Origin: Tethya wilhelma
Lineage: Eukaryota > Porifera > Demospongiae > Tethyida > Tethyidae
Assembly: GCA_964030475.1 (NCBI GenBank)
Contig: CAXIPT010000031.1
Location: forward strand, 96,190 to 160,189
Reading direction: 5' to 3'
DNA: 64,000 bases
Under the pieces are notes generated by a model. The model worked only from the letters and a program-made list of their open reading frames with translations, was not told the origin of the DNA and ran no database searches. Below are positions 44,359 through 54,431 of this stretch, in pieces (position 1 is the first letter of the stretch; each line of letters starts with the position of its first letter). The position numbers and the translations under genes were made by a program.

Positions 44359-45480
44359 TTATTTCTGAGAGGCTTTAGACTTCCTCGGAGGCCAGTACTC
44401 ATCAGGAATTTCCTCAGGGCAACGTCGCACTCGGTCTAGCGCCACTCGAATTGGCTCAGCTCCTGGTTTGTCAATGGGCTGCACCACCACACCATTCTCC
44501 ACAACTTCCTTAATGCGGAAGGGTCCGTGGTAGGCTCTGGCAAACTTGTACGCCTTCCCCTGCTTAGCAGCAGGCATAAAAACAAACACTCTCTCTCCAG
44601 GCTTGAACGTCATGGGTCTTGCGTGACGGTCATGAACTGTTTTCTGCTTCTCTTGTGCTTGTGTTACATGTGAGCGGGCGAGATCCCAAGCATCTGACAT
44701 GTGAACAGTCAACTGACTCTTGTAATTGTCTATGTCAGTGAGGTCCCGATCAGGAGGGGGGTTGATAACGGCATCAGTGGGAAGAGTTGGGTCTGTCCCG
44801 TAAAGCAAATAGAAAGGTGACTCTTTGGTTGAGTCCTGTAGACTGGATCAGTAGGCAAACAACACATAGGGCAAACGAACATCCCAGTTCTTCCCATCTT
44901 GCTCTACTGTTTTGGCCAGCATACTGGTTAGGGTCCTGTTGAAGCATTCGACTAAGCCATCTGTTTGAGGATGATAGGCCGTCGTGTTCAACTTGTGTAT
45001 TCCAAGTAGCTGGTACACATCACTCATTACTTTTGACAGGAAAGCTGTTCCACGATCAGAGAGTAGTTCTTTGGGTACTCCATGGCGAGGAATGATTTGC
45101 TCCACCAGCAACCTAACGATAGTGAGAGTAGTCTGATCATGAGTAGGGAATACTTCTGGCCATTTGGTGAGATAATCCACAAAGACAACAGCATAGCGAT
45201 TTCCTCCACTAGACTTGCGGAACTGAATCACATTTACGCCCACTCTGTCGAATGGGCCACCCACTGGTATGGGCGACAACAGGGGTTTAACAGCTCGACC
45301 AGGACGATAGGTAGCACAGGTAGTACATCCACTGCACCACCTCTTGATGTCACTACGCATTCGGTCCCACCAGTAGTGTTTACTCAATTGACTGTGCAAC
45401 TTCGCCTCTCGCAAATGAGCACCATAAGGTCCACCATGAGCATCATCGAACAACTTCTTCCTCAGGGAGGATGGAGGAAT
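44359..45480 (-). pseudogene. Gypsy integrase fragment with lost catalytic Asp
   Basis: From the truncated right edge the frame reads LFDDAHGGPYGAHLREAKL, then CSGCTTCATYRPGRAVKPL (zinc domain), RVGVNVIQF, LLSDRGTAFLS and DGLVECFNRTL. The first catalytic position, normally Asp in VxVD, is Asn here. One TGA replaces an Arg-type codon in YVLFAY-SSLQDS near 44848. After it the C-terminal region continues (LLYGTDPTLPTDAV, RVFVFMPAAKQG, YHGPFRIKEV) to a stop at 44359. The upstream pol genes are missing; the right edge abuts a family C fragment. This is a different lineage from the element at 28.4 kb. Confidence 0.85.
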
Positions 45481-45482
45481 TA

Positions 45483-45700
45483 GTCAAAGTGACTTGTCCT
45501 TCTCAATGTGGTATAAGATCCGATTCATTTCTACGCTCATGCATAATTCATTAGCTACTGGAAAATTTCCAATTGACGACCCTTTCCAGATATAAGTGTG
45601 CGTTATTTGGAATCTGAATATTCGCTGCCTGCCTGCTTTACCTGAAGATTTCTGGTTGTGCTGAGCTCTCTGTAATCTTTCAGTCTTCAATATTTAGGAG
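45483..45700 (-). repeat. Family C body fragment
   Basis: Inverted body words ACGACCCTTTCCAGATATAAG, GTGTGCGTTATTTGGAATC and CTTTACCTGAAGATTTCTGG. It ends at the n at 45701. Confidence 0.65.
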
Positions 45701-45756
45701 NACCCTCTAACAGTATTCTCTCTCACACACACATTTCACTCTTTATAGTCCAAGAA

Positions 45757-46831
45757 CCAACACTTGTAAAATGTGCAATGAATTCAAGATCAAGGTTGAT
45801 GTTGAAAAAGACCCTTGTGAACATCAACAGCTTGTTTAGACTGGAACGTACACAAGATTCAAGCAGAGAACGGGTATCAGAAGTTAAGAGAAGATTCGGC
45901 TGTTGCCAAGTCATCAAGCAACATGGAAATGCTCACTTTTGATCTACAACAGGCCCTCCCTACCCCAATGCTTAAAATTGGGGTCGTGTTTTACAAATGC
46001 CAACTTAGGGCATACAATTTGGGCATTCATGACTACAAGAGAGATCGTGGTATAATGAACATGTGGCATGATGGCATTGCCTCAAGGGGATCTCCTGAAA
46101 TTGGTTCTTGCTTGCTTCACCACATCAGCAACATGGATTCAGGTGCTACTTAGCTCACTCTATGCATCTGTGCAGTAATTCTTGTGGTGGCCAGAATAGA
46201 AATATACATATGATCTGTATGTGTTACATGTAGTGGCTAACTCAGCCTACTCCATTGAGGTAGTTGACTACAAATTCATGGTCTCCGGGCACTCTTATTT
46301 ACCAAACGACTGGACTTTGGTAGCATAGAGACTGAAAAGCGTCGGAGATCTCAAGTTTATTTACCATTCACCTGAAGAATGGTATCAACTGGTAAAGGAG
46401 AGCCGATTGTCCAATCCATTTTCCGTCAAACAGGATGATTTTCTGAATATCAAAGAGACTCTCATAGTGAACCAGAAAATGACCGTCAATAAACAAAAAG
46501 TTGACTGGTTTGTCGATGAGGTGGATACGACTTACACAAGACAAACCACTTTCGTTCCAGTAGCGTTACAGATTGAATGAATTGGAGGGCTGGAAATGTG
46601 TTGATTTGAAGAGGAAACGAAAGGGTAGACCAGTTGATTTGGGCCAAGTAAAGCTTTTACTCCTCTATTCAAGCCCAAGACCAATCAAGAAAGCAAACAT
46701 GGATGACCTTGTTTTCTTGCTTTTTTTTGTCCCACCGCACTACCACCCATTATTCTACATGGTCATGGCTCTGATGATGAACACAGTGATGAAGAAGATA
46801 GTGCAGATAAAAGTGAAGATAGTGACTGACT
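45757..46831 (+). pseudogene. Decayed transposon-type gene (DUF7869-like, SDSCGGQN family)
   Basis: Fragments in three frames follow a pattern familiar from large animal families of uncharacterised, probably DDE-type, transposon proteins. They are CKMCNEF, LTFDLQQALPTPMLKIGVVF, AYNLGIHDYKRD and MWHDGIASRGSPEIGSCLL. SCGGQNRNIH then corresponds to an SDSCGGQN motif, KFMVSGHSYLPND and FIYHSPEEWYQLVKESRLSN follow, and an acidic tail EEDSADKSEDSD precedes a stop. AATAAA follows at about 46834. Several stops and shifts disable it. Naming the family as DUF7869 is from memory; the sequence motifs are seen directly. No element ends found. Confidence 0.6.
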
Positions 46832-47166
46832 GAATAAATTTTATTCACTGTTTTAAGTTATTAATGTTTATTGTGAACAACAAATAATGTATCTCATTGT
46901 GTACACTTTCAAAGGTGTACACTAGTAACTTCTAGCTTATGGGGCTTCCTGTGTGTTGCTAGATCTAGAATGTGCTAACTTCAAACTTTATATCTCAATT
47001 GCAAGGTTAGACCACTCAGGTTCTGAACCCTTCTTATAAACAGTAACATTATTAACAGAATTATTAACATAGCATAACCTACACAAGGTTGCAATTGAGA
47101 TATAACGATTTCAAGTTAACACGTTATAGTTAAATCTAACAACATAGTCCTCAGGTGTATCTCAAA

Positions 47167-47466
47167 ATGAATCAGTGTAATGTTACAGCACGTCCACGAA
47201 GTCCTACCGGTATATTTACAGCTGAACTTACCACTCAGGAGAAGGTGAATCTCTGCCGTAAGATGTTCAAAATAAACAAGAAAGACTTTCAAAATGATCT
47301 CACTCCCACACCCACAAAGGAGTGGAGGGATACGTGTGCTCTTCATCTCCATACGACTAAAATTAAACTAACAGACAACATATTTTTTCTGGCGTTACTA
47401 CCTCGAGACTCGTATTTCTCACTGCTCAAAATTTATGAGAAATATGAGAAGCCACAATGTCCATGA
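47167..47466 (+). CDS. Short unidentified open frame
   Basis: 99 codons from MNQCNVTARPRSPTG to YEKYEKPQCP. No motif that I recognise and no clear splice sites. An overlapping - strand frame exists. It may be chance. From 46850 to 47160 and 47670 to 48415 I see no supported feature. Confidence 0.15.
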   Translation: MNQCNVTARPRSPTGIFTAELTTQEKVNLCRKMFKINKKDFQNDLTPTPTKEWRDTCALHLHTTKIKLTDNIFFLALLPRDSYFSLLKIYEKYEKPQCP

Positions 47467-47551
47467 TCATTGTTTCGAGGACTTCGTGGGTTGTCCCCAT
47501 CCACTGTGGAGATATTGTTGAAGAAAATATAACACTCATTGTACATAAGGT

Positions 47552-47668
47552 TTAGCCTCGTCCCCAGGCCCTCTGCGTGCTACTATTGTTGATTTATTAC
47601 GTTGACGATCCTTACCAGATGATTTTATTTAAGCACGCAGAGGGCCTGGGAAACGAGGGTAGACGCAT
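47552..47668. mobile_element. Small TIR element
   Basis: TAGCCTCGTCCCCAGGCCCT at the left and AGGGCCTGGGAAACGAGGGT at the right form about 29 bp of imperfect terminal inverted repeat around a 60-bp centre. Similar AGCCTCGTTCCCAGGC words recur at 21587, 62380 and 62883. Confidence 0.6.
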
Positions 47669-48415
47669 GGTAGACAAGTGATTTTGCGCGTGGGCAGGAC
47701 TGCTTAGACTGCCCACGTATTTTGCACATGACATCATCAGTTTGTGAATATTTTTGTGAGCCAATGCTGCGCGCTAGCGCTTTAGCCTGGAGCTAGACTA
47801 CAAGCGCAGCCAATCTGAGCTTGAAGGCCAGATGACAGAAGTCAAAAGATCAAGACCAGACAAAACAGCCAAGTAAACATAAATTTGGACTTAGTTTGAC
47901 CTTAGATATGAGTGATATGTCCAGATATCGGTTCTTTTTGCTCAAACTTTCTTGCTGCTTTGAGACATTTTGGCAGGTATTGCCTAGCGCAGTACTGTGC
48001 TACTCTGACAAAAAACGCTGCTCTTTTGTCTTGCTTCGCGGGCTTGTGCACAAGAAAAAATCTTCAAGTCTTGCTTGCGGTTAGGCCGCCTACGCTACAA
48101 GTTTTCTGATGTCATTCACGTGATTTCGTTCACCAGGCCAGGCCTCAGAGGAGGTCCGACATCCGCGGGTTAATTGCAAGTCCTCGGTGATCACGTGATA
48201 TTATTTCCGGGTCTCCATACTTGCACGCGCACATATCTAAGCTTTTTGCCATTTCCAAAGGGTTGTCTTGCCCTCTAAGCAGCTTATCTAGCGAAGTAAT
48301 AAGAAAGAGAACAAAACTTAGCTTATTACCAAGCAGTAGGGTCTGATTTCAAGACCAGGAAACGTGAGTCACGTGATGTGTTAATTTAGAAATGGTCTGC
48401 AATATGCAATTAACC

Positions 48416-48612
48416 CGCTCTGCCTAGGAGTTAACTCAGCTCTACCCCAAAAAATGAGGAGGTGAATTTCACCTGCATCCTTCGGAGGGGATGTAAAGCC
48501 GTCGGTCCCGGGGGACCTGCGTTCATTAGCCCTAGGCTATTTGCAGGCCCTCGTTAGCCACAATTGTGGTAAACCCGAAGGGGTACTTAAAAAAAAAACA
48601 AAAAAAAAACAC
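48416..48612 (+). repeat. SINE-like retroposon, 5' truncated copy
   Basis: It shares CTGCCTAGGAGTTAACTCAG, CCCCAAAAAATGAGGAGGTG and TTAGCCACAATTGTGGTAAA with 49250-49475 and ends in a long A-rich tail. It lacks the head present in the second copy. Confidence 0.65.
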
Positions 48613-49249
48613 CCTGCCACGCCCATTGTGCTAATTCTTTTTTTGTTCAGAAGAACTTGCTGCTACGAAATATTTGTTTTTTTGACCCAGAAATTTGACT
48701 ACTAGTTCATATTTTGTCACTTCACAAAATTCAGCTTGGAAAATTTGTCCTGCATTAATTACTTAAAAAAAATTACAATGCGAATGCTTAATTAGGTACA
48801 AAATGCACATTTTTGGTAGTTTTTTCTAATTTACAGCCATACTGTTTTTACAGGATAAACTTTCCAGTTGGTGAATTGTTTAATAATAAATTCTCTTTGA
48901 TATAATACTAAAAATTTTTTGATAAAAACCTTTTTTCGTAGCAGCAAACTAGAAAAACTACAATATTTTAGCCTCAAATTGAAATGGCCATATATGGAAA
49001 ACAGATGTTTCCATGACAACTATTCAATGTGTGTATTTATCCATGTATGCTGAATCTAAATATGAAATAAAATTATTCCCAACAGAGCTTAGTATTAAAT
49101 ACTAGTCAAAACCCTGAACTCACTTTTAGCAAATTTAGATCAAGAAAAAACATGATACCTGCCTTAACTACACTGAGCATGAAGAGTTCGCTCTTAGAGA
49201 ACTCAATAACCTTTGTAAAGAACTGAAGAAGAATGCTGGAAAGACGACT

Positions 49250-49475
49250 TTTGGGGTGGCCTGGTGGTGGCTTGTTCGCCATTTGAGCTCTGCCTAGGAG
49301 TTAACTCAGCTCTACCCCAAAAAATGAGGAGGTGAATCTCACCACATCCTTCAGAGGAGATGTAAAGCCATCGGTCCCGGGGGACCTATGTTCATAGCCC
49401 TAGGCTATTTGCAGGCCCTCGTTAGCCACAATTGTGGTAAACCCGAAGGGACACTTTAAAAAAACAACAGTATGA
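49250..49475 (+). repeat. SINE-like retroposon, longer copy
   Basis: The head GGGGTGGCCTGGTGGTGGC resembles a tRNA-like box A, the body matches the copy at 48416 and an A-rich tail (TTTAAAAAAACAACAG) ends it. I could not find a good box B, so tRNA origin is tentative. Sequence between the two copies (48613-49249) is AT-rich and featureless. Confidence 0.6.
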
Positions 49476-49651
49476 TAGCTAACTAGCTAACCATACTACT
49501 GAATTGGTTTTTTTTTTGTTTTTTTTTATTGTGAATGTGTTATTTCTCAGTTGAGTCTTGTTGAAAACATCATTGTAGCTACATAGTCCTGGTACAATAC
49601 TACTACAATAAAAAAAATTGCTCTCTTCTATTGCCTGGAATATTTCCAATA

Positions 49652-50588
49652 TTCCCAGTATGGTAGTACTGGGTACATAGAAATGGCACGGATGGCCCAT
49701 TAGCGTAATAAAGCTCTGGAAAAACTGAGTGCTTGGCCCTAAAAGGCTCTTTAAGCTACTCTTTAGCGCTTACCTTTCTAATGAGCCCTAAAACATGACC
49801 TAAAACCATTGCCTAAAGTACCAAACTGCCAAATATGCCAAACCTCCAATTTTCTCCATCTTCTTCTTATTCTCTTCTATCTTAGCTCAACTTTTCTCAG
49901 AGACTATTCACTTTTAGAAGCTAATTCTTGTATGAACAAACTTGGTTTCTTAGGGGACAGTCGCTTTTGCCATCATTTTTTGTGTCTCTCATTGAGTAAC
50001 CAGATACTAGGCGAGAAGCGCCTTCTCCATATGGCACTGCCATCAATTTCTAAATTATGCATTATTCATAAGCTGGCTAGCCTAATGACCTTTTCCATGT
50101 TTAAGTGCGCAGTGCCCTAAGTTTTGTCCTATCCTGTCGTTCTCTGTGTTAAGTTCTTCAGTAGGAAAGTTTACAAGACACAAATATAATGGACATAAAT
50201 CACGTTCAGCCTGGGGGTTGAGAGTTTCAGCTGTCTGAAAGGCACAACTGTACTGTAGGGCTGTTGGCAAGTTCTCTGCTAAGGCTAAAGACTAAATTCC
50301 ACTGATATTGTAAACAATTATTCAAAAAAATAAAACAAACAAGAACAAAAAATATCAGAAATGTAATGCAAACATAGGAATGACCAAATTGTAAAAAGTC
50401 AGCAAACAAGATAGGAATGGTTGTCAGATTAAGCGAGTTCATTCCTGTGTCTACAATGTCATTGAGCTCAGTAAGAATATGAACATTAGGTGACACAGTG
50501 AAATGAACTCACTCTATCTGATGACCATTACTATCTTGTTTGCTCACTTTTTACGATTTGGCCATTCCTATGTTTGCATTGTACTTGT
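49652..50588 (-). mobile_element. Family C element, copy C6
   Basis: Inverted: starts TTCCCAGTATGGTAGTACTGGG, then GCACGGATGGCCCATTAGCG, body words reversed, and the hairpin at about 50336-50588 ending GTACTTGT. On its own strand the base after the element is T (A at 49651). Confidence 0.75.
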
Positions 50589-50980
50589 TTTCTTTTTATT
50601 TGCTTCCATGGCCAGAAATTTGGCTGTCTGGTTGCCCCTCACTGCTGCCAGTTCTTTCTTTGCTTCGTCCATAGTAGCTACTAACTCTCAAAATATTCTG
50701 GAACCAGCTCCAGATCCTTGTCTGGGGGGTCATTTGCCATTACTTCTATCATTTGCTGCATATGTGCAGATGTCCCCCTTGTGCCCTAATGTTCTACACA
50801 TACGCATGTGCATGCATACACAAACGATTATGTAACAACATAGCAACCCTAATTGAAAAAAAAAAATAAAACAAGAATGGATAGGGCCAGAACAGCTTGT
50901 GTTAAATTTATGTTTAAAAAATAATAGCTGTATGCCAATATACTAAATGTACTCAGAAGCTAACATGCACAGTATGCAAC

Positions 50981-51480
50981 TTGGATTTTCGTTTTCAATT
51001 CAAGCTCCGCTGGCACTACAGAAGCACAAGCCATACAATTTTTGCTAATAGTTTACAGTCTAACATTAATCTATCAAATTTAATGCCAAAGGAGCATAAT
51101 GAGGAAATAATGGAATGTGATCTATCTAAGTGTCAGCCTTGGGCTCAACACTCTCCATGTGCACACAGCATATATGACATAATGTCATTTGAAATGCTAG
51201 AGGAGAGTTGCACAAATGAAAGTGATCATGAGCCATAGTCTGAGAGTGAAGGGATATTTGATGTTGACATAGAAGAAGGTATGCATACTAGCATTAGTAG
51301 TGTGAATAATTCAGTACAATTACTACCTAGTTTTATATTATATCCATTCAGAATCACATGAAACACTCACTGCTAGTACTAGTGTTGATGATGTAATGGA
51401 AGAGCTGGAGAAAACGAAGAGCAATATTGACTACAATACTTTTCCAAGCGAATTGTTTTTCATTTTAGTTCAGTCCTCAC
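50981..51480 (+). other. Unidentified possible exons
   Basis: An open frame from about 50981 to 51237 (ending LEESCTNESDHEP) and a following frame SESEGIFDVDIEEG before a GTATGC sequence look like pieces of an acidic, Ser-rich protein. ESHETLTASTSVDDVMEEL can be read near 51352. I recognise no family. A family C copy follows directly. The stretch 50590-50980 is unique and without features. Confidence 0.2.
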
Positions 51481-51510
51481 TCCATTGTATGTAGATTTCA
51501 TGAACATCTA

Positions 51511-52369
51511 TTCCCAGTACGGTAGTACTGGGTACATAGGAATGGCACGAATGCCCCATTAGCGCAATACAAATATTCACGCGAATAACTCTGCAAAAAA
51601 TGAGCGCTTGGCACAAAAAGGCTTCTTAAGCTACTATTTAGCTCTTTCTCTTTCTAACAAGCCTAAAAACATGGCCTAAAACCATCGCTAAAGTACCAAA
51701 CTAAAATATGCCAAACCTCCAATTTTCTCCATCTTCTTCTTCTTATTCTTCTATCTTGCGCTCATTTTTCTCTGAGAGCGCTTACTTTCAGGAGCTAATT
51801 CTTGAACGAATAAACTTGGTTTCTTTGTCTTCAACCGCTTTTGGCATCGGTTATTTCTCTCTCTTGCTAAGTCGCTAGATACAAAACGAAAAGCGCCTTC
51901 TCCGTATGGCAGCCATTAATTTCTATACTCATGAATAATTACTTGAAAATCAAGTTGACGACCCTTTCCACATAATTATACAAGTGTGCGTTATTTAGAA
52001 TTCATAATATTTCGTGGCAGATTCTGCTATTCCCACTACTACTGCATGTGATGTACTGGATACAAAACTCCACCATAGCTATTACTTGCTTTAGAGAATT
52101 GCTAGGGTACATACAAATAGAATGTAATGAGAACATAGGAATGGTCAAATCGTAAAAAGTAAGCAAACAAGATAGGAATGGTGGTCAGATTGAGAGAAGA
52201 GTTCATTCCTGTGTCCACTATGTCATGGAGCTAGGGATATGAACATAACTGAGACACACAAAATGAACTCTTCACTCAATCTGACCACCATTCCTATCTT
52301 GTTTGCTTACTTTTTACGATTTGACCATTCCTATGTTCTCATTACATTTCTAATGTTTTTTCTACTTGT
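51511..52369 (-). mobile_element. Family C element, copy C7 (full-length)
   Basis: Inverted: TTCCCAGTACGGTAGTACTG at the start, ATGCCCCATTAGCGCAATAC, a GAAAAGCGCCTTCTCCGTATGG body word, hairpin 52118-52369 ending TCTACTTGT. Very similar to C3 and C4. The base after its own 3' end is T. Confidence 0.8.
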
Positions 52370-52737
52370 AATATATTGTGTACAATAATAATGTAATTCT
52401 TACAATAATGTAGGGTGAAAAAAATGTGTAGTTTGTATTTTCAGCATGCTGTAGAAAAGAGTGCTATGGATAGGTTACCCACCAATAGAAATGAAGGCAC
52501 CGCTGGTGCACAAGCCTAGGCACACTTAGCTAACTAATGCACTTATATGCATATGCAATGAAAAAGAGTGTATGATCATAGATTAATAAGTACTCAGCCT
52601 CAGTATCAAGAAAACTGATTCTAAATCACGCATTACCAACCCTTGTTGGTCTTTCCAAGGAACACTGAATATCAGCAGCAGCAACATAGATTGGACCTGA
52701 GTCTCTCAGTACTGGAGTGAGTCACTGGCAAGGGGCG

Positions 52738-53009
52738 GCGGCGACACCCATATGCTCTGTACTTGCGCCAGCGACCGCGGTCAAGATGATGGTCAACGGT
52801 CAAAGCGAAATTTTCTTGCTGGTCAACGGTCAAAATGAAATTTTAGAGCGGTAAAGTTGGTCCAAATGACGTCATACCAAAACTACGGTCAACGGTCAAG
52901 CTCAAATTATAGCGCTGGTCAAGGTTCAAAATGAAAATTTACAACGGTCAAGATCTTGACCACGGTCGCAGCCGCAAGTACAGAGCATATGGGAGTCGCC
53001 ACCCCTTGC
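52738..53009. mobile_element. TIR element built on repeated GGTCAACGGTCAA units
   Basis: About 65 bp of imperfect inverted repeat starting GCAAGGGGCGGCGGCGAC and including CCATATGCTCTGTACTTGCG. ACTG flanks both sides (52734-52737 and 53010-53013). The centre has four or more copies of GGTCAACGGTCAA followed by an AAATT-type word. No coding capacity. Confidence 0.7.
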
Positions 53010-53219
53010 ACTGGCCTGATCAGCTGATGGAGCTAGGCTAATGTCCAGCCACAGACAGACTGAAAATCTATACTATCATCATGTTAATACATCTACTTAC
53101 ATAGAAAGCAGGCCAGCCCCTGTCTGTCTTTCCAAGGAACACTGACAGCAGCATAGAGCAGCATAATGCAGTAACAGCATCACAGAATTTAACACAAATT
53201 CTAAATAACGCACACTAAA

Positions 53220-53465
53220 TCAATAGGCGTGGCCTCGAAGCTAAGCGCTAAAAAGAACACAAAAGCCTCAAATCTCAGCAACAACAGTGTTTTGGGCAGC
53301 AAAAAATGTAATTTTACAAGATCATTCAGATATATGAACGTAAGTGCCATCAATTTTATCGCTAGAGCTGCCTTTCTTGAGATTTCGATGGGACAGACAG
53401 ACAGACAGACGGACAAAACGACTACAATAATCCTCTGCATGTGCTACGCACGCGCTGAGGCTTAA
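53220..53465 (+). other. Repetitive open frame with (GACA)n
   Basis: A frame of about 78 codons overlaps GACAGACAGACAGACAGACG (from 53394) and ends YARAEA. It looks like a dispersed noncoding repeat rather than a gene. Nothing else is seen from 53010 to 53674. Confidence 0.3.
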
Positions 53466-53674
53466 CAAAACAAATCATCCACAAAACCAAACACCACAAT
53501 AGATAGACACCTAACCTTAAAAAGGAAAAACACTCAAAAGATTCAATCAAACATTTTTAGTCACAGCCTACAATGACGATACCAAACGAATCAAATACAT
53601 AATCAGAAAACACTGGAAATCAATTAAAAATAACCAGACCCTTAAACCAATCTTTCCCAAACCACCCCCAGTAG

Positions 53675-54115
53675 AGTAAGTGACCAGTATTCAGCCACCA
53701 GCAATATTCGGACGCCAATAACAGGAAAACTGTAGCAGCTATGGACTTGCAAGTTGCACTGATGAATTCCTCGTCAAAAACTGGTCCAGGGTAGTCAATG
53801 AAGAACCACACTCACTTTGTTGTTTGGCTTCCACGACGAAATATCTAGTATGTCCGGAATTTGCATAAATCAGCTAGAATAATCGTTGATCGGACAACGA
53901 GCTGTAACTTCTTAATGGTTTAAGCTAGAGATGTGAAACCAACGCCAAAATGTAGCTCTTTTCTTGCTCTCTTCGCTGCATATATTTTGTGAGATGCGTA
54001 CACATAATTGTTTTTCAGTGTGGGACTGAAATCAACTACCTACGTAGATCAATGAACGGACAGATTTCTGTAATATAGGGTGGGGCTCAAATTGCGCATG
54101 TCCCTTTCGCAAAGG
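53675..54115. repeat. Repeat A, copy 1
   Basis: From AGTAAGTGACCAGTATTCAG to GGTGGGGCTC it matches 59578-59998 in the same orientation, almost identical over the first 300 bp and diverging later. It lies about 130 bp upstream of the mini-exon that precedes the pogo-like gene. Confidence 0.8.
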
Positions 54116-54247
54116 GACAGAGCACATGGTTTGCGAGCGTTAGGAGTCGGTGCTGTGAGATCTCCTTTGTATTCTCCTGAATCTCTTGGTAAGACCCATC
54201 AAACACTGTGGAAGTTCGGTTACTTGTGTTCATTTTTGTATAATATT

Positions 54248-54349
54248 ATTTGATGTTGTAGAATGAAAACCGTTGTTCCTTGGCAGTCTCGTGTGAAAAC
54301 TTCTCCAGACTGAACTCAATGGTACTCCAACAGTCTCGTGGATTGAAGA
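54248..54349 (+). other. Diverged mini-exon related to the 57-bp repeat
   Basis: GTTCCTTGGCAGTCTCGTG, then ACTTCTCCAGACTG and CCAACAGTCTCGTGGATTGA, align with two units of the repeat found at 58-61.6 kb. As there, a GTGTGTGTG run follows directly at 54350. It contains stops in the likely frame, so it may be untranslated. Confidence 0.5.
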
Positions 54350-54431
54350 GGTGTGTGTGTGCATGCATGCATGCGTGCAGGCGCGTGTGTGCCATGTTCG
54401 GTATTGTATTTTCTTATCTTCAGCGCAAGTC

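Noticed and set aside
54351..54431. Start of the pogo-like transposase at the first Met (MCVCMHAC)
   Set aside because: This extension translates a GT/GCAT microsatellite that begins like the intron runs in the mini-exon arrays. MFPSLRDRV at 54432 is the better start.
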